This document shows, piece after piece, positions 7,853-15,585 of a DNA stretch of 22,369 nucleotides (positions within the stretch are counted from its first letter, which is position 1; each line of letters opens with the position of its first letter). Made by a program: the position numbers and the translations under genes. Where the stretch lies: contig JAUVYZ010000004.1 of NCBI GenBank assembly GCA_030602845.1, positions 1 to 22,369 on the forward strand. Direction: 5' to 3'. The notes beneath the pieces are model-generated. The model was not told the origin of the DNA. It saw only the letters and a list, made by a program, of their open reading frames with translations, and ran no database searches. The stretch is from Phycisphaerae bacterium (GTDB taxonomy: Bacteria > Planctomycetota > Phycisphaerae > Sedimentisphaerales > Anaerobacaceae).

Positions 7853-9256
7853 TCAATAAGATTCCTGTTCGCCCCCTGCATGAAAATCATCATATTCGCC
7901 GTATTGACGTTCAAGCCTGATCTGACTTGACAACCCACAAAGCAATCCCATAAATGCTGCAAGTATTGCACCGTATTGCACGGTCCAGAAAAAATCCCCC
8001 GTCAACTCAAAAATCATATGGTTAATCAGCACTATGAAAGACGTTAGGAGCACCGTCCTCTGAAACGGCCTTTTCTCTATACGAAGCGCTTTTATACCGC
8101 GAATGAACAAAGACAGTAACATCAAAAGGTAAACGCCTAAGCCTACTATCCCGGTACGAAGCAGCATCATAATATATCCATTATCGGTAAGTTGGTAGGT
8201 CAGTTTGCTCAGGCCTACGCCAAAAACGATAGATTCTTTGGCCTCCCGCATACCTTTCTCCCACAATCCATATCTGGTCTGTAAGAGTGCACCTATTGGC
8301 TTCCGCTCACCAACACCAATAATGGTCTTCACTCTTGGGTTCAGCGGTAGTATATCGCCGTATGCGCGAACAAAAATAAACATACCAATCATCAATATCG
8401 TTAATAGCATAACTGGTATTACTGCTCTGCCACGAAGTGATAATAACAGCGAAATAGCGGTTATCATTACAAAAGCAATAAGTGCCGTTCTTGATGCTGT
8501 GGTTATTAGCACAGCCGCGCCGAGACTCGCGAATGTGCCCGCCGCAAGCAGTTTCATTAGTCCTTTCATATTTATAGCAATTGCCAGCGATACGGCGGCC
8601 AGCATAACCAAACACAAGCCGAACTGATTAGCATTAATAAAGGTCCCCACTACTCTTGCGTGTATTCCGATTTTTTCAAGCGCAGTCCATTTCACCGCAT
8701 AAAAACGCTCCACGAACCCGGACACATACCAATATCTAAACTTTTGAATAAACGCCAGTATGACCGACATTAACGAAATAATTAGGATACCCATCGCGAA
8801 TTGTTTGACTTGCTTTTCGCCAAAATAAAACGAAGCCATAATAGCAGCTATAAATATCATGCGTATAAAGACAATCGGTTGATAAAAGTCCTTTATGAAG
8901 AATTGGTATCGGCCCGCAGTTATATTTATCACTGTCGAAAACAACAACAGAAATGTCATCACCAGCATAAACCAGCTGAAAAGACGATTACGGTACGAAA
9001 ACACAAACCCCCCGTAAAGCCGGTTCGACTTTATCCACCTGCTCAGCACCAGGCAAACTATTATGATATCAGCAAATCGCATGGGTGGGAGCAAATCCGA
9101 AGGCGCAGTCCGTGGGCCGAAGATTAACGAAAACAATAACAGGGCAGCTAACCACCCGTCACGCTTGCCAACCTCGGCAAAGCTGTCTTCTTCGTAGATG
9201 GCGTCCGGCTCCAGTAAACCATCTTCCGCATATTCTATTCCGGCTTCATCAAACAT
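7853..9256 (-). CDS. wzy: O-antigen ligase / Wzy-type polysaccharide polymerase
   Basis: The product has 467 residues and about 12 hydrophobic segments, for example LAALLLFSLIFG, ADIIIVCLVLS, WFMLVMTFLLLFS, IFIAAIMASFYF, GLCLVMLAAVSLAIAI, VIPVMLLTILMIGMFIFV and YLLMLLSLFI. A longer polar loop lies between the ninth and tenth segments (about residues 315-360), with RYGLWEKGMREAKESIVFGVGL followed by TDNGYIMMLLRTG. That arrangement is typical of the O-antigen ligase/polymerase (Wzy_C) superfamily, whose loop holds the active-site arginines. It would polymerise repeat units on the outer face of the cytoplasmic membrane. The first 33 residues are unusually acidic and not part of a membrane helix. 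It begins 18 bases after the flippase stop, the usual wzx-wzy pairing. Ligase versus polymerase cannot be decided from sequence; the context favours polymerase. Confidence 0.85.
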   Translation of the reverse strand: MFDEAGIEYAEDGLLEPDAIYEEDSFAEVGKRDGWLAALLLFSLIFGPRTAPSDLLPPMRFADIIIVCLVLSRWIKSNRLYGGFVFSYRNRLFSWFMLVMTFLLLFSTVINITAGRYQFFIKDFYQPIVFIRMIFIAAIMASFYFGEKQVKQFAMGILIISLMSVILAFIQKFRYWYVSGFVERFYAVKWTALEKIGIHARVVGTFINANQFGLCLVMLAAVSLAIAINMKGLMKLLAAGTFASLGAAVLITTASRTALIAFVMITAISLLLSLRGRAVIPVMLLTILMIGMFIFVRAYGDILPLNPRVKTIIGVGERKPIGALLQTRYGLWEKGMREAKESIVFGVGLSKLTYQLTDNGYIMMLLRTGIVGLGVYLLMLLSLFIRGIKALRIEKRPFQRTVLLTSFIVLINHMIFELTGDFFWTVQYGAILAAFMGLLCGLSSQIRLERQYGEYDDFHAGGEQESY

Positions 9257-9274
9257 ACTTCTTCTACCCCAGGC

Positions 9275-10603
9275 TTAATCCAAAATCCTGGCCTTCAGTT
9301 TGCGAAAGACAGCCGAGTAATATCTCAAATCTGTCATTCGCGGAATAATTAACGCAGAAAGTTTGTTGCCCGAAACTTTCAAATGCCAGTACACGCTCAG
9401 AACACCACCTGTACAATATGCTATTGACGACGCCACCGCGGCGCCGCAAATCCCATACTTTGGAATCAGGTATATGTCAAAAACAATTGTCAAAGTTGCC
9501 GTAATGGCTGCACTGTAGGTGGCCTTTTCAGGAAAACCGCGACCCGAACAGTCCGTAAAGCATATTCGTGAAACTGACTGCCCGACTACGCCCGGCAGCA
9601 GAAATGCAAACGCCAGGGCCGCATCAGCAAAAGGTTCTGTGCATACGAAAATTATAAGCCGTTTACTTATTGTCAGAAAAAGTACACCGGAAATCGCTGT
9701 TAGCCAGAGAACATTTCGACAAAGCAATGCCGTGCGCTCATTCGCCTCTTCCTGACCTGAACCTGCAGTTCTCGGCAATAGCACAATTCCAATACTCTTC
9801 GGCAAAATCCAGAACATGTTTGCCAATGTGCCTGCCACTGTATAAATCCCCACCAACGAAGTCGTTGTAAAGTAATTAACAATAAATATATCGAGTCTTA
9901 AATCTATTAGCTGAAGTATTTGCGATAATGCCCCCTTGATTCCGTAACGAAGCATCTTCAACCACGCTGACAAACTAAACGCTGGCATAAGTTTGATATC
10001 TTTTCGTAACAAAATGAATCCGCCTATCACCGTAAAAAAACCAAGCCCTATTTGCATCTGGGCATAGCCCAACGGCCCCATGTGGAAAACTGCCAGACCC
10101 AACACCGCCGCTCCCACCACCCCCAGGTATATCAGAATATTATGATATACCTGCTTCGTAAATTCCTCATGGCCTGTCATGATAGTGTTAATTAGAAGCC
10201 GCAGCATGTATAATGGACAGGCCAACGCACCAAAGAACAGTAGCGATTTGCCCACACCTGTAAAAACATTATCCATGAAATAGCGAAAGAATAGAGGATA
10301 CACGATGCTATATACGAGGACACTGCCGATTAACAATGTTACAATCCAGGACCCAAATACTTTGCTGGGCCCAAGCTTGCCACTGGCCAAAAAGTAAGGA
10401 GTGGCGATGTCAAAACCAAGACAAAATATCTGGCCAAGCATCATGCCCATCCCAAGGGCCAGCGCAACCTGCCCCTTGCCCTCAGTACCCAAATACCTGG
10501 CTGTTAGAATACCCGCAACAACTGCTGCCACAAGAGCGCAAACTTGGCTCAAAGTCACAATACTTGCGCTCTCGATAAAAGACCTGTGTGTCCTATTAAC
10601 CAC
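9275..10603 (-). CDS. wzx: Polysaccharide flippase (Wzx / MATE-like oligosaccharide exporter)
   Basis: The product has 442 residues with about 12-14 membrane segments spread evenly along its length (for example VTLSQVCALVAAVVAGIL, WIVTLLIGSVLVYSIVYPLF, YLGVVGAAVLGLAVF, IGLGFFTVIGGFILL). It has the polar helix starts that mark Wzx-type proteins: ESASIVTLSQ near the N-terminus and LGTEGKGQVALALGMG at the end of helix 1. Near residue 220 is MLRYGIKGALSQILQLIDLRLD, a region conserved in this superfamily. It should flip undecaprenyl-linked repeat units across the inner membrane. The start is a GTG at 10603, only 2 bases after the TAA of the TIM-barrel gene and without an obvious ribosome site, so it is probably translated by coupling. 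The last residues are basic (FRKLKARILD). Confidence 0.88.
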   Translation of the reverse strand: MVNRTHRSFIESASIVTLSQVCALVAAVVAGILTARYLGTEGKGQVALALGMGMMLGQIFCLGFDIATPYFLASGKLGPSKVFGSWIVTLLIGSVLVYSIVYPLFFRYFMDNVFTGVGKSLLFFGALACPLYMLRLLINTIMTGHEEFTKQVYHNILIYLGVVGAAVLGLAVFHMGPLGYAQMQIGLGFFTVIGGFILLRKDIKLMPAFSLSAWLKMLRYGIKGALSQILQLIDLRLDIFIVNYFTTTSLVGIYTVAGTLANMFWILPKSIGIVLLPRTAGSGQEEANERTALLCRNVLWLTAISGVLFLTISKRLIIFVCTEPFADAALAFAFLLPGVVGQSVSRICFTDCSGRGFPEKATYSAAITATLTIVFDIYLIPKYGICGAAVASSIAYCTGGVLSVYWHLKVSGNKLSALIIPRMTDLRYYSAVFRKLKARILD

Positions 10604-10605
10604 AA

Positions 10606-11964
10606 TTAATTAAGCGCTATCTTATATATATGCGTCCCTAACGGCTCGAAGCTGTCTGCAAAATAACCGCCCGATAAATCTATTGTACGTCCTTCGCTTA
10701 TAACGTGAACTACCGATGATGTGCTGCTAACCGGACCAAACTTAACTTCAACTCTATACGCCGCCCCCCCGTCATCAACAGCTTTAATTTTTTCAACTTT
10801 TTGAGCCGCATTCACCGCAAAGATGTGTAAATAATTTTTGTATTCGCGAGCGGTCCACTGAATTGAGTCGTAGCGTTTTAATATCTTCTTATCCGTCTTT
10901 TCGTATGCCGACGCAGGCGGAGAAAATCCGGGGCCTTTCAACAATTGACACCTCAGTAACCTCGGCTCTTTGCCCAACAGAAGAACCTCGCCCAGATGCT
11001 CAGGCCCGTTAAGTTCTGTAGCCACTTCAAGAATCGCTTCCAACAGCTTTGGCCGTTGTTTTGCCTCGTGATATTTATACCACATTATGCCTTTTGCCCC
11101 ACTAATCAATGCCAGATATGCGTCGAAACGAACATCTTTACGCCTCGTCCAATTACGACGACCTTTGAGAGCTTCAAGTCCTCCCATCACTATCGGGACG
11201 CCGCTTTCATAGGCCTTTTCAATTCTCCGTTTAATATCTGCTCTCGGGCGTGGCCTATAGAGACTCGGATAAGCCCCAAACACCACCGCATCTACAATAC
11301 CACCCAGCCGTTTTAAGTACTTCGCTTCAGACGCAGAAGCATAGGTTATAACTGGTCGTTTCTTGGCGTCCATAGCGCGGATCATACTGCCAATCTGCTC
11401 CAGTTTGCCAAGGTCCTCTGTCTTAATTTCTTCCGGCAGATGCCAAACCAATATCTGCTTGGATAACACCTCATTGCGCATAAGAGAAGCAATGTGATTT
11501 TGCCAGAATGACAAACTGCCGCTCTCAAAAAAAGTCTGAGGCAAGTTTTGTAGAACCCCAACGCCGGCTCTCCTGGCAGATTCTAAATCAACCATAGCAT
11601 CATCAATCTTCTGCCTGCCGTGATACTTATGAAAAAGAATTATCCCACGCTGACGAAGGGCTTTAAGCTGTTCGGGATTGCGAATATCATATGGCACCGC
11701 ATAAAAACCCAGGGGGATAAATTGCCTTGTAGGCGTTTTGAAAAATTTCAGAAATGCCTGAGATTTTATTTCTGCTTCTTCAGCTAATTCCGCCGGTATT
11801 GCAGGCCGACTCATCACAACGAGCTGGCCGGCAGCATTGCTCCTGGGCTCGGCTCTTTGTCCGGCACAAAAAGCGGCAAGAACAGCTAAAAACAAGCCGA
11901 CCACAATTGGGGCCAAAATAAGTAAGCGGCATTTAATGCTTATATCTCTCGTTTGTGTTGCCAT
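10606..11964 (-). CDS. Membrane-anchored or secreted protein resembling TIM-barrel glycoside hydrolases
   Basis: The product has 452 residues. Residues 13-35 form a signal peptide or signal anchor (CRLLILAPIVVGLFLAVLAA) after a charged N-terminus. From about residue 82 the sequence follows a beta/alpha barrel rhythm: FIPLGFYAVPYD, GIILFHKYHG, GVGVLQNLPQTFFE, ILVWHLPEEIK (residues 171-181), PVITYASAS, AVVFGAYPSLY, GVPIVMGGLEAL (255-266) and AKGIMWYKYHE. E178/E179 and E264 sit where clan GH-A hydrolases keep their acid/base and nucleophile, but that assignment is inference. A beta-rich tail follows from about 380. I do not recognise a named family. It could trim or release polysaccharide in the periplasm. 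It starts directly after the stop of the asparagine-synthase-like gene (TAAATG) and has no clear ribosome site. A 35-codon decayed copy of its leader lies at 13741-13848. Confidence 0.72.
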   Translation of the reverse strand: MATQTRDISIKCRLLILAPIVVGLFLAVLAAFCAGQRAEPRSNAAGQLVVMSRPAIPAELAEEAEIKSQAFLKFFKTPTRQFIPLGFYAVPYDIRNPEQLKALRQRGIILFHKYHGRQKIDDAMVDLESARRAGVGVLQNLPQTFFESGSLSFWQNHIASLMRNEVLSKQILVWHLPEEIKTEDLGKLEQIGSMIRAMDAKKRPVITYASASEAKYLKRLGGIVDAVVFGAYPSLYRPRPRADIKRRIEKAYESGVPIVMGGLEALKGRRNWTRRKDVRFDAYLALISGAKGIMWYKYHEAKQRPKLLEAILEVATELNGPEHLGEVLLLGKEPRLLRCQLLKGPGFSPPASAYEKTDKKILKRYDSIQWTAREYKNYLHIFAVNAAQKVEKIKAVDDGGAAYRVEVKFGPVSSTSSVVHVISEGRTIDLSGGYFADSFEPLGTHIYKIALN

Positions 11965-11968
11965 TTAT
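11857..11968 (-). repeat. Direct repeat, copy A (5' end of the TIM-barrel gene)
   Basis: The first 36 codons of the TIM-barrel gene, plus four bases before its ATG, match 13741-13852 in the same orientation. Aligned by hand without gaps over 108 bases, 82 are identical. The two copies flank the asparagine-synthase-like gene. Confidence 0.85.
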
Positions 11969-13683
11969 CTAGAGTTTTGGTGAAAATGGAGCTTAATCGC
12001 TTCAAGTAATGACATCACCTGTGTCTTTTCTATAAGACTTCCCTCATTGAATAGCCTTGTAGAATCGCTCTTCAACTCAGGATATTCATCCAGCAGATAT
12101 ATATTTTGTTGAAAATAATTATTGACAAACAGCCTCAACTGCTCATTTGTATCATACCAGTATTGAAATGGATTCATCGAGAGCAGGTTTGTTTTACCAA
12201 AAGCTTTAATATACGCACGTCTGAACACCTTTACAATAAACGGCAAAACTTTATTTGTTGACGGCTTTAGCTTTGTTGCCTCCCAAACGTATTTTGCGGC
12301 ATCCGGATGTCTGGAAAGAATCCATTCGATGTATATTTTTTCTTTGTATCTCATCGATGGCGGGATACTGAAACAGTATTTCATAAATTCAGCATCCAAA
12401 AAAGGCGACGCACTCTCAGTAAATTGGCAAGCTGTCCACGTACCATTTAGTGCACCATTGAAAGCCCTATTATAAAGTTTAAACATTTCGTTAGACTCAT
12501 AGTGGCCAAGTGACTGTTTCACCTTCGGCAAAATGTGATGTAGTAAATATGTAGAATATGCTCCCGATTCCATTTTGGGCTTGACGAGCTTCGGCTTTAA
12601 CAACAAGGACCCTAAAACGCCGTCTCCAACTCCGCCGGTGTGAATTAATCCATAATGTTCAAAATTAATTTTTTCTATGGATGACAATGAATGAGCAGAA
12701 CCCGAATACAAGACCAGCCCATCGTTGCACAAGACCGGGCCTTCTACATTTTTTAGAAAATTCCCGCCATCCAAAGACTGAAATAAAAACTCACACCCCA
12801 AATCTGAAGCTATCTTCTTGGCAATCCTTTCGTCATAATAATTGCTTTGGGCGAACGTAAAACACAGAATATCCTGGTATCCCAATTCATGTGCCGTCAT
12901 AACATTCATTCGAGAATCGAGGCCGCCGCTAAGTGTTGCTATGTGCTTATATCCATACTCCAGATCTTTTTCATATTCGAGTCTGACCGCTTCTCTAAAC
13001 AATGTATCAATATTATCTATTATCTTTTCCCTGGAGTCGCTCGTGTATTGTCTATTTTCAAACCTCGAGTATTCATGAAGACTAATCTCACCATTTTCGA
13101 TTTTAATATAATTTCCCGGTCTTAGTTTCTTTACCTCTTCTATCAATGTATAATCTTCCAGCATAAATCCATAAGTCAGTAAGAAATACGCCCCAACAAT
13201 ATCCAACGAATATTTATAATTTAACATTCGCAAAATTTGAGATATGACTTTCACTTCGGAGGAAAAAATATAGAGACCATTGTTTTTGTAATAATAGACA
13301 GGTTTAGTTGACGTGGGGTTCGTAAACACTATCCATTTTGCCTTCGTTTTATCATATAAAAGCCCGGAAAAATCCCCCCTAAACTCTTTGAAAAAATCAT
13401 CTCCGTTTTCATAATACATCTTCTTGACGGTATTGAAATAATCAGGTGCGACATACTTGTTTATTAGATCTTTGAAATTTAGTACAAAACCATCTATTAA
13501 GACAAGTGCCGACTGGTCTTCATAGAAAACTTTATCTTCCAAAAACTTGGGATTTGTGTACCTTTCGACCAAAGCATTATCGTATTGCTTCTTGTCCTTT
13601 ACAAGCTTACCCAGGGATTTATATTCGATCTTTAAAGAGTCATAATCAACATCATTAGATATAACTCCAACGAAACCTGGCAT
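11965..13683 (-). CDS. Asparagine-synthase-like amidotransferase lacking the N-terminal cysteine
   Basis: I start at the ATG at 13683 (572 residues), with AGGAG 7 bases upstream; an in-frame GTG at 13689 lies almost inside that ribosome site. The N-terminal half has the class II glutaminase fold (MPGFVGVISND, LIDGFVLNFKDL, FRGDFSGLLYD), but the nucleophile Cys2 is replaced by proline. The synthetase half keeps the ATP pyrophosphatase loop SGGLDS (residues 252-257) and TGGVGDGVLG (349-358), the position of the GGDE-type loop. Asparagine-synthase-like proteins occur in polysaccharide loci, where some amidate uronic acid residues; the wbpBDE homologues upstream would provide such an acid. With no cysteine, ammonia must come from elsewhere. 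The gene is strikingly AT-rich (20, 17 and 22 of 60 G+C in lines I counted, 12181, 13201 and 12661, first line 21) and is flanked by direct repeats, which suggests insertion. Confidence 0.85.
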   Translation of the reverse strand: MPGFVGVISNDVDYDSLKIEYKSLGKLVKDKKQYDNALVERYTNPKFLEDKVFYEDQSALVLIDGFVLNFKDLINKYVAPDYFNTVKKMYYENGDDFFKEFRGDFSGLLYDKTKAKWIVFTNPTSTKPVYYYKNNGLYIFSSEVKVISQILRMLNYKYSLDIVGAYFLLTYGFMLEDYTLIEEVKKLRPGNYIKIENGEISLHEYSRFENRQYTSDSREKIIDNIDTLFREAVRLEYEKDLEYGYKHIATLSGGLDSRMNVMTAHELGYQDILCFTFAQSNYYDERIAKKIASDLGCEFLFQSLDGGNFLKNVEGPVLCNDGLVLYSGSAHSLSSIEKINFEHYGLIHTGGVGDGVLGSLLLKPKLVKPKMESGAYSTYLLHHILPKVKQSLGHYESNEMFKLYNRAFNGALNGTWTACQFTESASPFLDAEFMKYCFSIPPSMRYKEKIYIEWILSRHPDAAKYVWEATKLKPSTNKVLPFIVKVFRRAYIKAFGKTNLLSMNPFQYWYDTNEQLRLFVNNYFQQNIYLLDEYPELKSDSTRLFNEGSLIEKTQVMSLLEAIKLHFHQNSR

Positions 13684-13740
13684 TTTCACTCTCCTGAATA
13701 TAACGACTAACTTGTGAAGCGCTTTTCTGATTTTTGAATA

Positions 13741-13848
13741 TCATCCGGTGCAAAAAGCGGCAAGGACAGCCGGAAACAAGCCGACCACAATTAGCGTTAA
13801 AATAAGCAAGCGGTACTTAAAACCTATCCGTCTCACCTCTGTTCCCAT
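13741..13848 (-). pseudogene. Truncated remnant: duplicated leader of the TIM-barrel gene
   Basis: Reading from an ATG at 13848, 35 codons and a TGA encode MGTEVRRIGFKYRLLILTLI followed by VVGLFPAVLAAFCTG. This matches the first 35 residues of the TIM-barrel protein at 10606-11964 at 24 of 35 positions, with no gap, and the DNA matches at 82 of 108. Homology stops exactly where the leader ends; the codon that is CAA in the intact gene is TGA here. After it comes unrelated sequence and then the ribosome site of the asparagine-synthase-like gene. No ribosome site precedes its ATG. It is most simply the stump of an earlier gene copy whose body was lost or replaced. A short expressed peptide that is only a membrane segment is possible but has no support. 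Confidence 0.8.
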
Positions 13849-13950
13849 TTATATTTATAGAAGCATTTGGAAAAACTACAGGTAATTTTCACCCCTCTTC
13901 TCTGCAGCCGCGAACGAACCGTTAAAACAGCGGTTTTCGACAAACCAATT

Positions 13951-15513
13951 CTAATATGCTTTTCGCTTGCCGTCCCCTGTATTTATATACACATCGCCGT
14001 CAAAACCCTGCCGCACAGAGCCCGGACGACCCATAATACGATTATACCAGTCGGTGTAACTGATAATCTCTACTTCATCGGCAGCCACTTTACCGTCAAG
14101 ATAATCAATCATGTCATTCCATAATGCAGGCGTAACTTGGTATTGCTTCGCAGGCTCTTCTATATTATGGCAATAAATTGCAAGCACCTCACCTCTGGCA
14201 ATTGCATTATCGAAAAATGATTTATAGTTAGCAGCAAAAGTCTTTCCACCATCGCTATTTACCCCAAAATTGGCTAATTGCCACCAGTCCCCTGGTAGCC
14301 AGCCAGATGCCTGTATTCCATTGTTCATATGATACCCGGTCAGCGCGCGGTAACCCACACCACGACTGGCTAAAAAGAACTCCTCTATTAAGTCTACAGC
14401 GTTGTGGGTCGTAGTATCTATGTGGTTGAATGGCATCGAATAAATTTGTGAACCACGGTAAAAACCGTTACGTAATAACCAGTTCTTTGTTCTTGCAAGG
14501 TCTGCCCGAAGAACATCCTCTGACAAACCCGTGCCAACATAACCATTAATAGCAAACATATCCACTGAGTGCGAGCTGATATCCCATCCTGCATCGTATA
14601 GGTCGTGGTACTGCGAAAGGGTCAATACATTCCTTGCTTCAGGTGTCCATCCTGTTACAGCAAATGCAGTTGCCGGCCAGCCGCGAGCTTTAAGCATAGG
14701 ATAAGCATATGTATAGACTCCCTGATAAACCCCATCAAAGCTGATTATGACTGCTGCCTTAGGCGGGTCAAGGGCCATTACCTCTCCGAATGTAACCTCA
14801 CCTGCCTGACCAGCGGTTCGTTCTACGTATAAAGTAACTTTGAGCACCGGATAAGTCAGATGTGCCGGCGTTCCCCAATCCGAAGGTTCGTGTCCTGAAA
14901 CTGTTGATGCACTAAACTTGTGCCGTGGCAGCCAAACAGTTATCCATTTCCCATCCTCAAACTGATACGCTCGATGGCTGCTCATAATTGAAATAGAAAC
15001 AGTATAATACTTGCCGAAATCTGTATCCTCGTGCAGCCTGAGAATGAGGCTCCTAACCTTGGATACGTCTGCCATATATATGGAAATACCGATACCGCTT
15101 CGTACATCTACAGCCACTTGGTCGGGATTAACATAGTGAGTTGCGTAACCTATGGCATCGCCTGTAGGTGTGATTTTAAGACCCTGATTACCTACTTTGA
15201 AATGTGTAGTATCGTTAGCTAATGTAACACCAGACTTTGTTGCATTACCAACCCAATCCTCATCCAGCTGAAAGCCGCATAAACGCTTGATACGTATTGG
15301 CCTCTGGATGCCCCCAACACCTTCAAGTTGGGCCGACAGATGCTTCAATTTTACGGGGCCGTATCCACATCCATCATCCGTCTCTAACCATTGTTCCGCA
15401 AATTTCGCAAAATCATAAAAATCAACAATTCCGTTACAATCAAAGTCTCCTGTTAAATAACCTGAACAAACCGTTGATAGAAACATCACCAAAATGACAC
15501 TTGCCGGCTTCAT
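13951..15513 (-). CDS. Secreted dockerin-like protein with divergent polysaccharide deacetylase (NodB) domain
   Basis: I start at the ATG at 15513 (520 residues), with GGAGG 7 bases upstream. Residues 1-18 form a signal peptide (MKPASVILVMFLSTVCSG). Immediately after comes one dockerin-type calcium loop (GDFDCNGIVDFYDF, residues 22-35, ending FAEQWL). Residues about 55-245 look like a beta-sandwich, perhaps carbohydrate-binding (ISIYMADVSKVRSLILRL, ITVWLPRHKF). From about 253 a NodB-like domain follows: AAVIISFDGVYQGVYTYAYP, GWDISSHSVDM, and CHNIEE near 448-453. Motif 1 is FDG instead of FDD, and the second histidine of motif 2 is methionine (H315, M319), so metal binding may be lost or changed. 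It is exported and may act on, or only bind, the finished polysaccharide. It lies between an acetyltransferase gene and the leader remnant. Confidence 0.82.
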   Translation of the reverse strand: MKPASVILVMFLSTVCSGYLTGDFDCNGIVDFYDFAKFAEQWLETDDGCGYGPVKLKHLSAQLEGVGGIQRPIRIKRLCGFQLDEDWVGNATKSGVTLANDTTHFKVGNQGLKITPTGDAIGYATHYVNPDQVAVDVRSGIGISIYMADVSKVRSLILRLHEDTDFGKYYTVSISIMSSHRAYQFEDGKWITVWLPRHKFSASTVSGHEPSDWGTPAHLTYPVLKVTLYVERTAGQAGEVTFGEVMALDPPKAAVIISFDGVYQGVYTYAYPMLKARGWPATAFAVTGWTPEARNVLTLSQYHDLYDAGWDISSHSVDMFAINGYVGTGLSEDVLRADLARTKNWLLRNGFYRGSQIYSMPFNHIDTTTHNAVDLIEEFFLASRGVGYRALTGYHMNNGIQASGWLPGDWWQLANFGVNSDGGKTFAANYKSFFDNAIARGEVLAIYCHNIEEPAKQYQVTPALWNDMIDYLDGKVAADEVEIISYTDWYNRIMGRPGSVRQGFDGDVYINTGDGKRKAY

Positions 15514-15585
15514 AATAACACCTCCCAAAAAAGGTTAAGGAAATATCAGGCCATTTGCAGAAACCATAGACAGTCTTCGATGGCC

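Noticed and set aside
11857..13852. Reading the repeat-flanked amidotransferase gene as a transposon or insertion sequence
   Set aside because: There is no transposase, no terminal inverted repeats and no short target duplication; the repeats are coding leader sequence.
13917..13935. AACCG...CGGTT inverted repeat just downstream of the dockerin gene, as a possible terminator
   Set aside because: The stem has only 5 base pairs, the loop is 9 bases, and no T-run follows on the minus strand.
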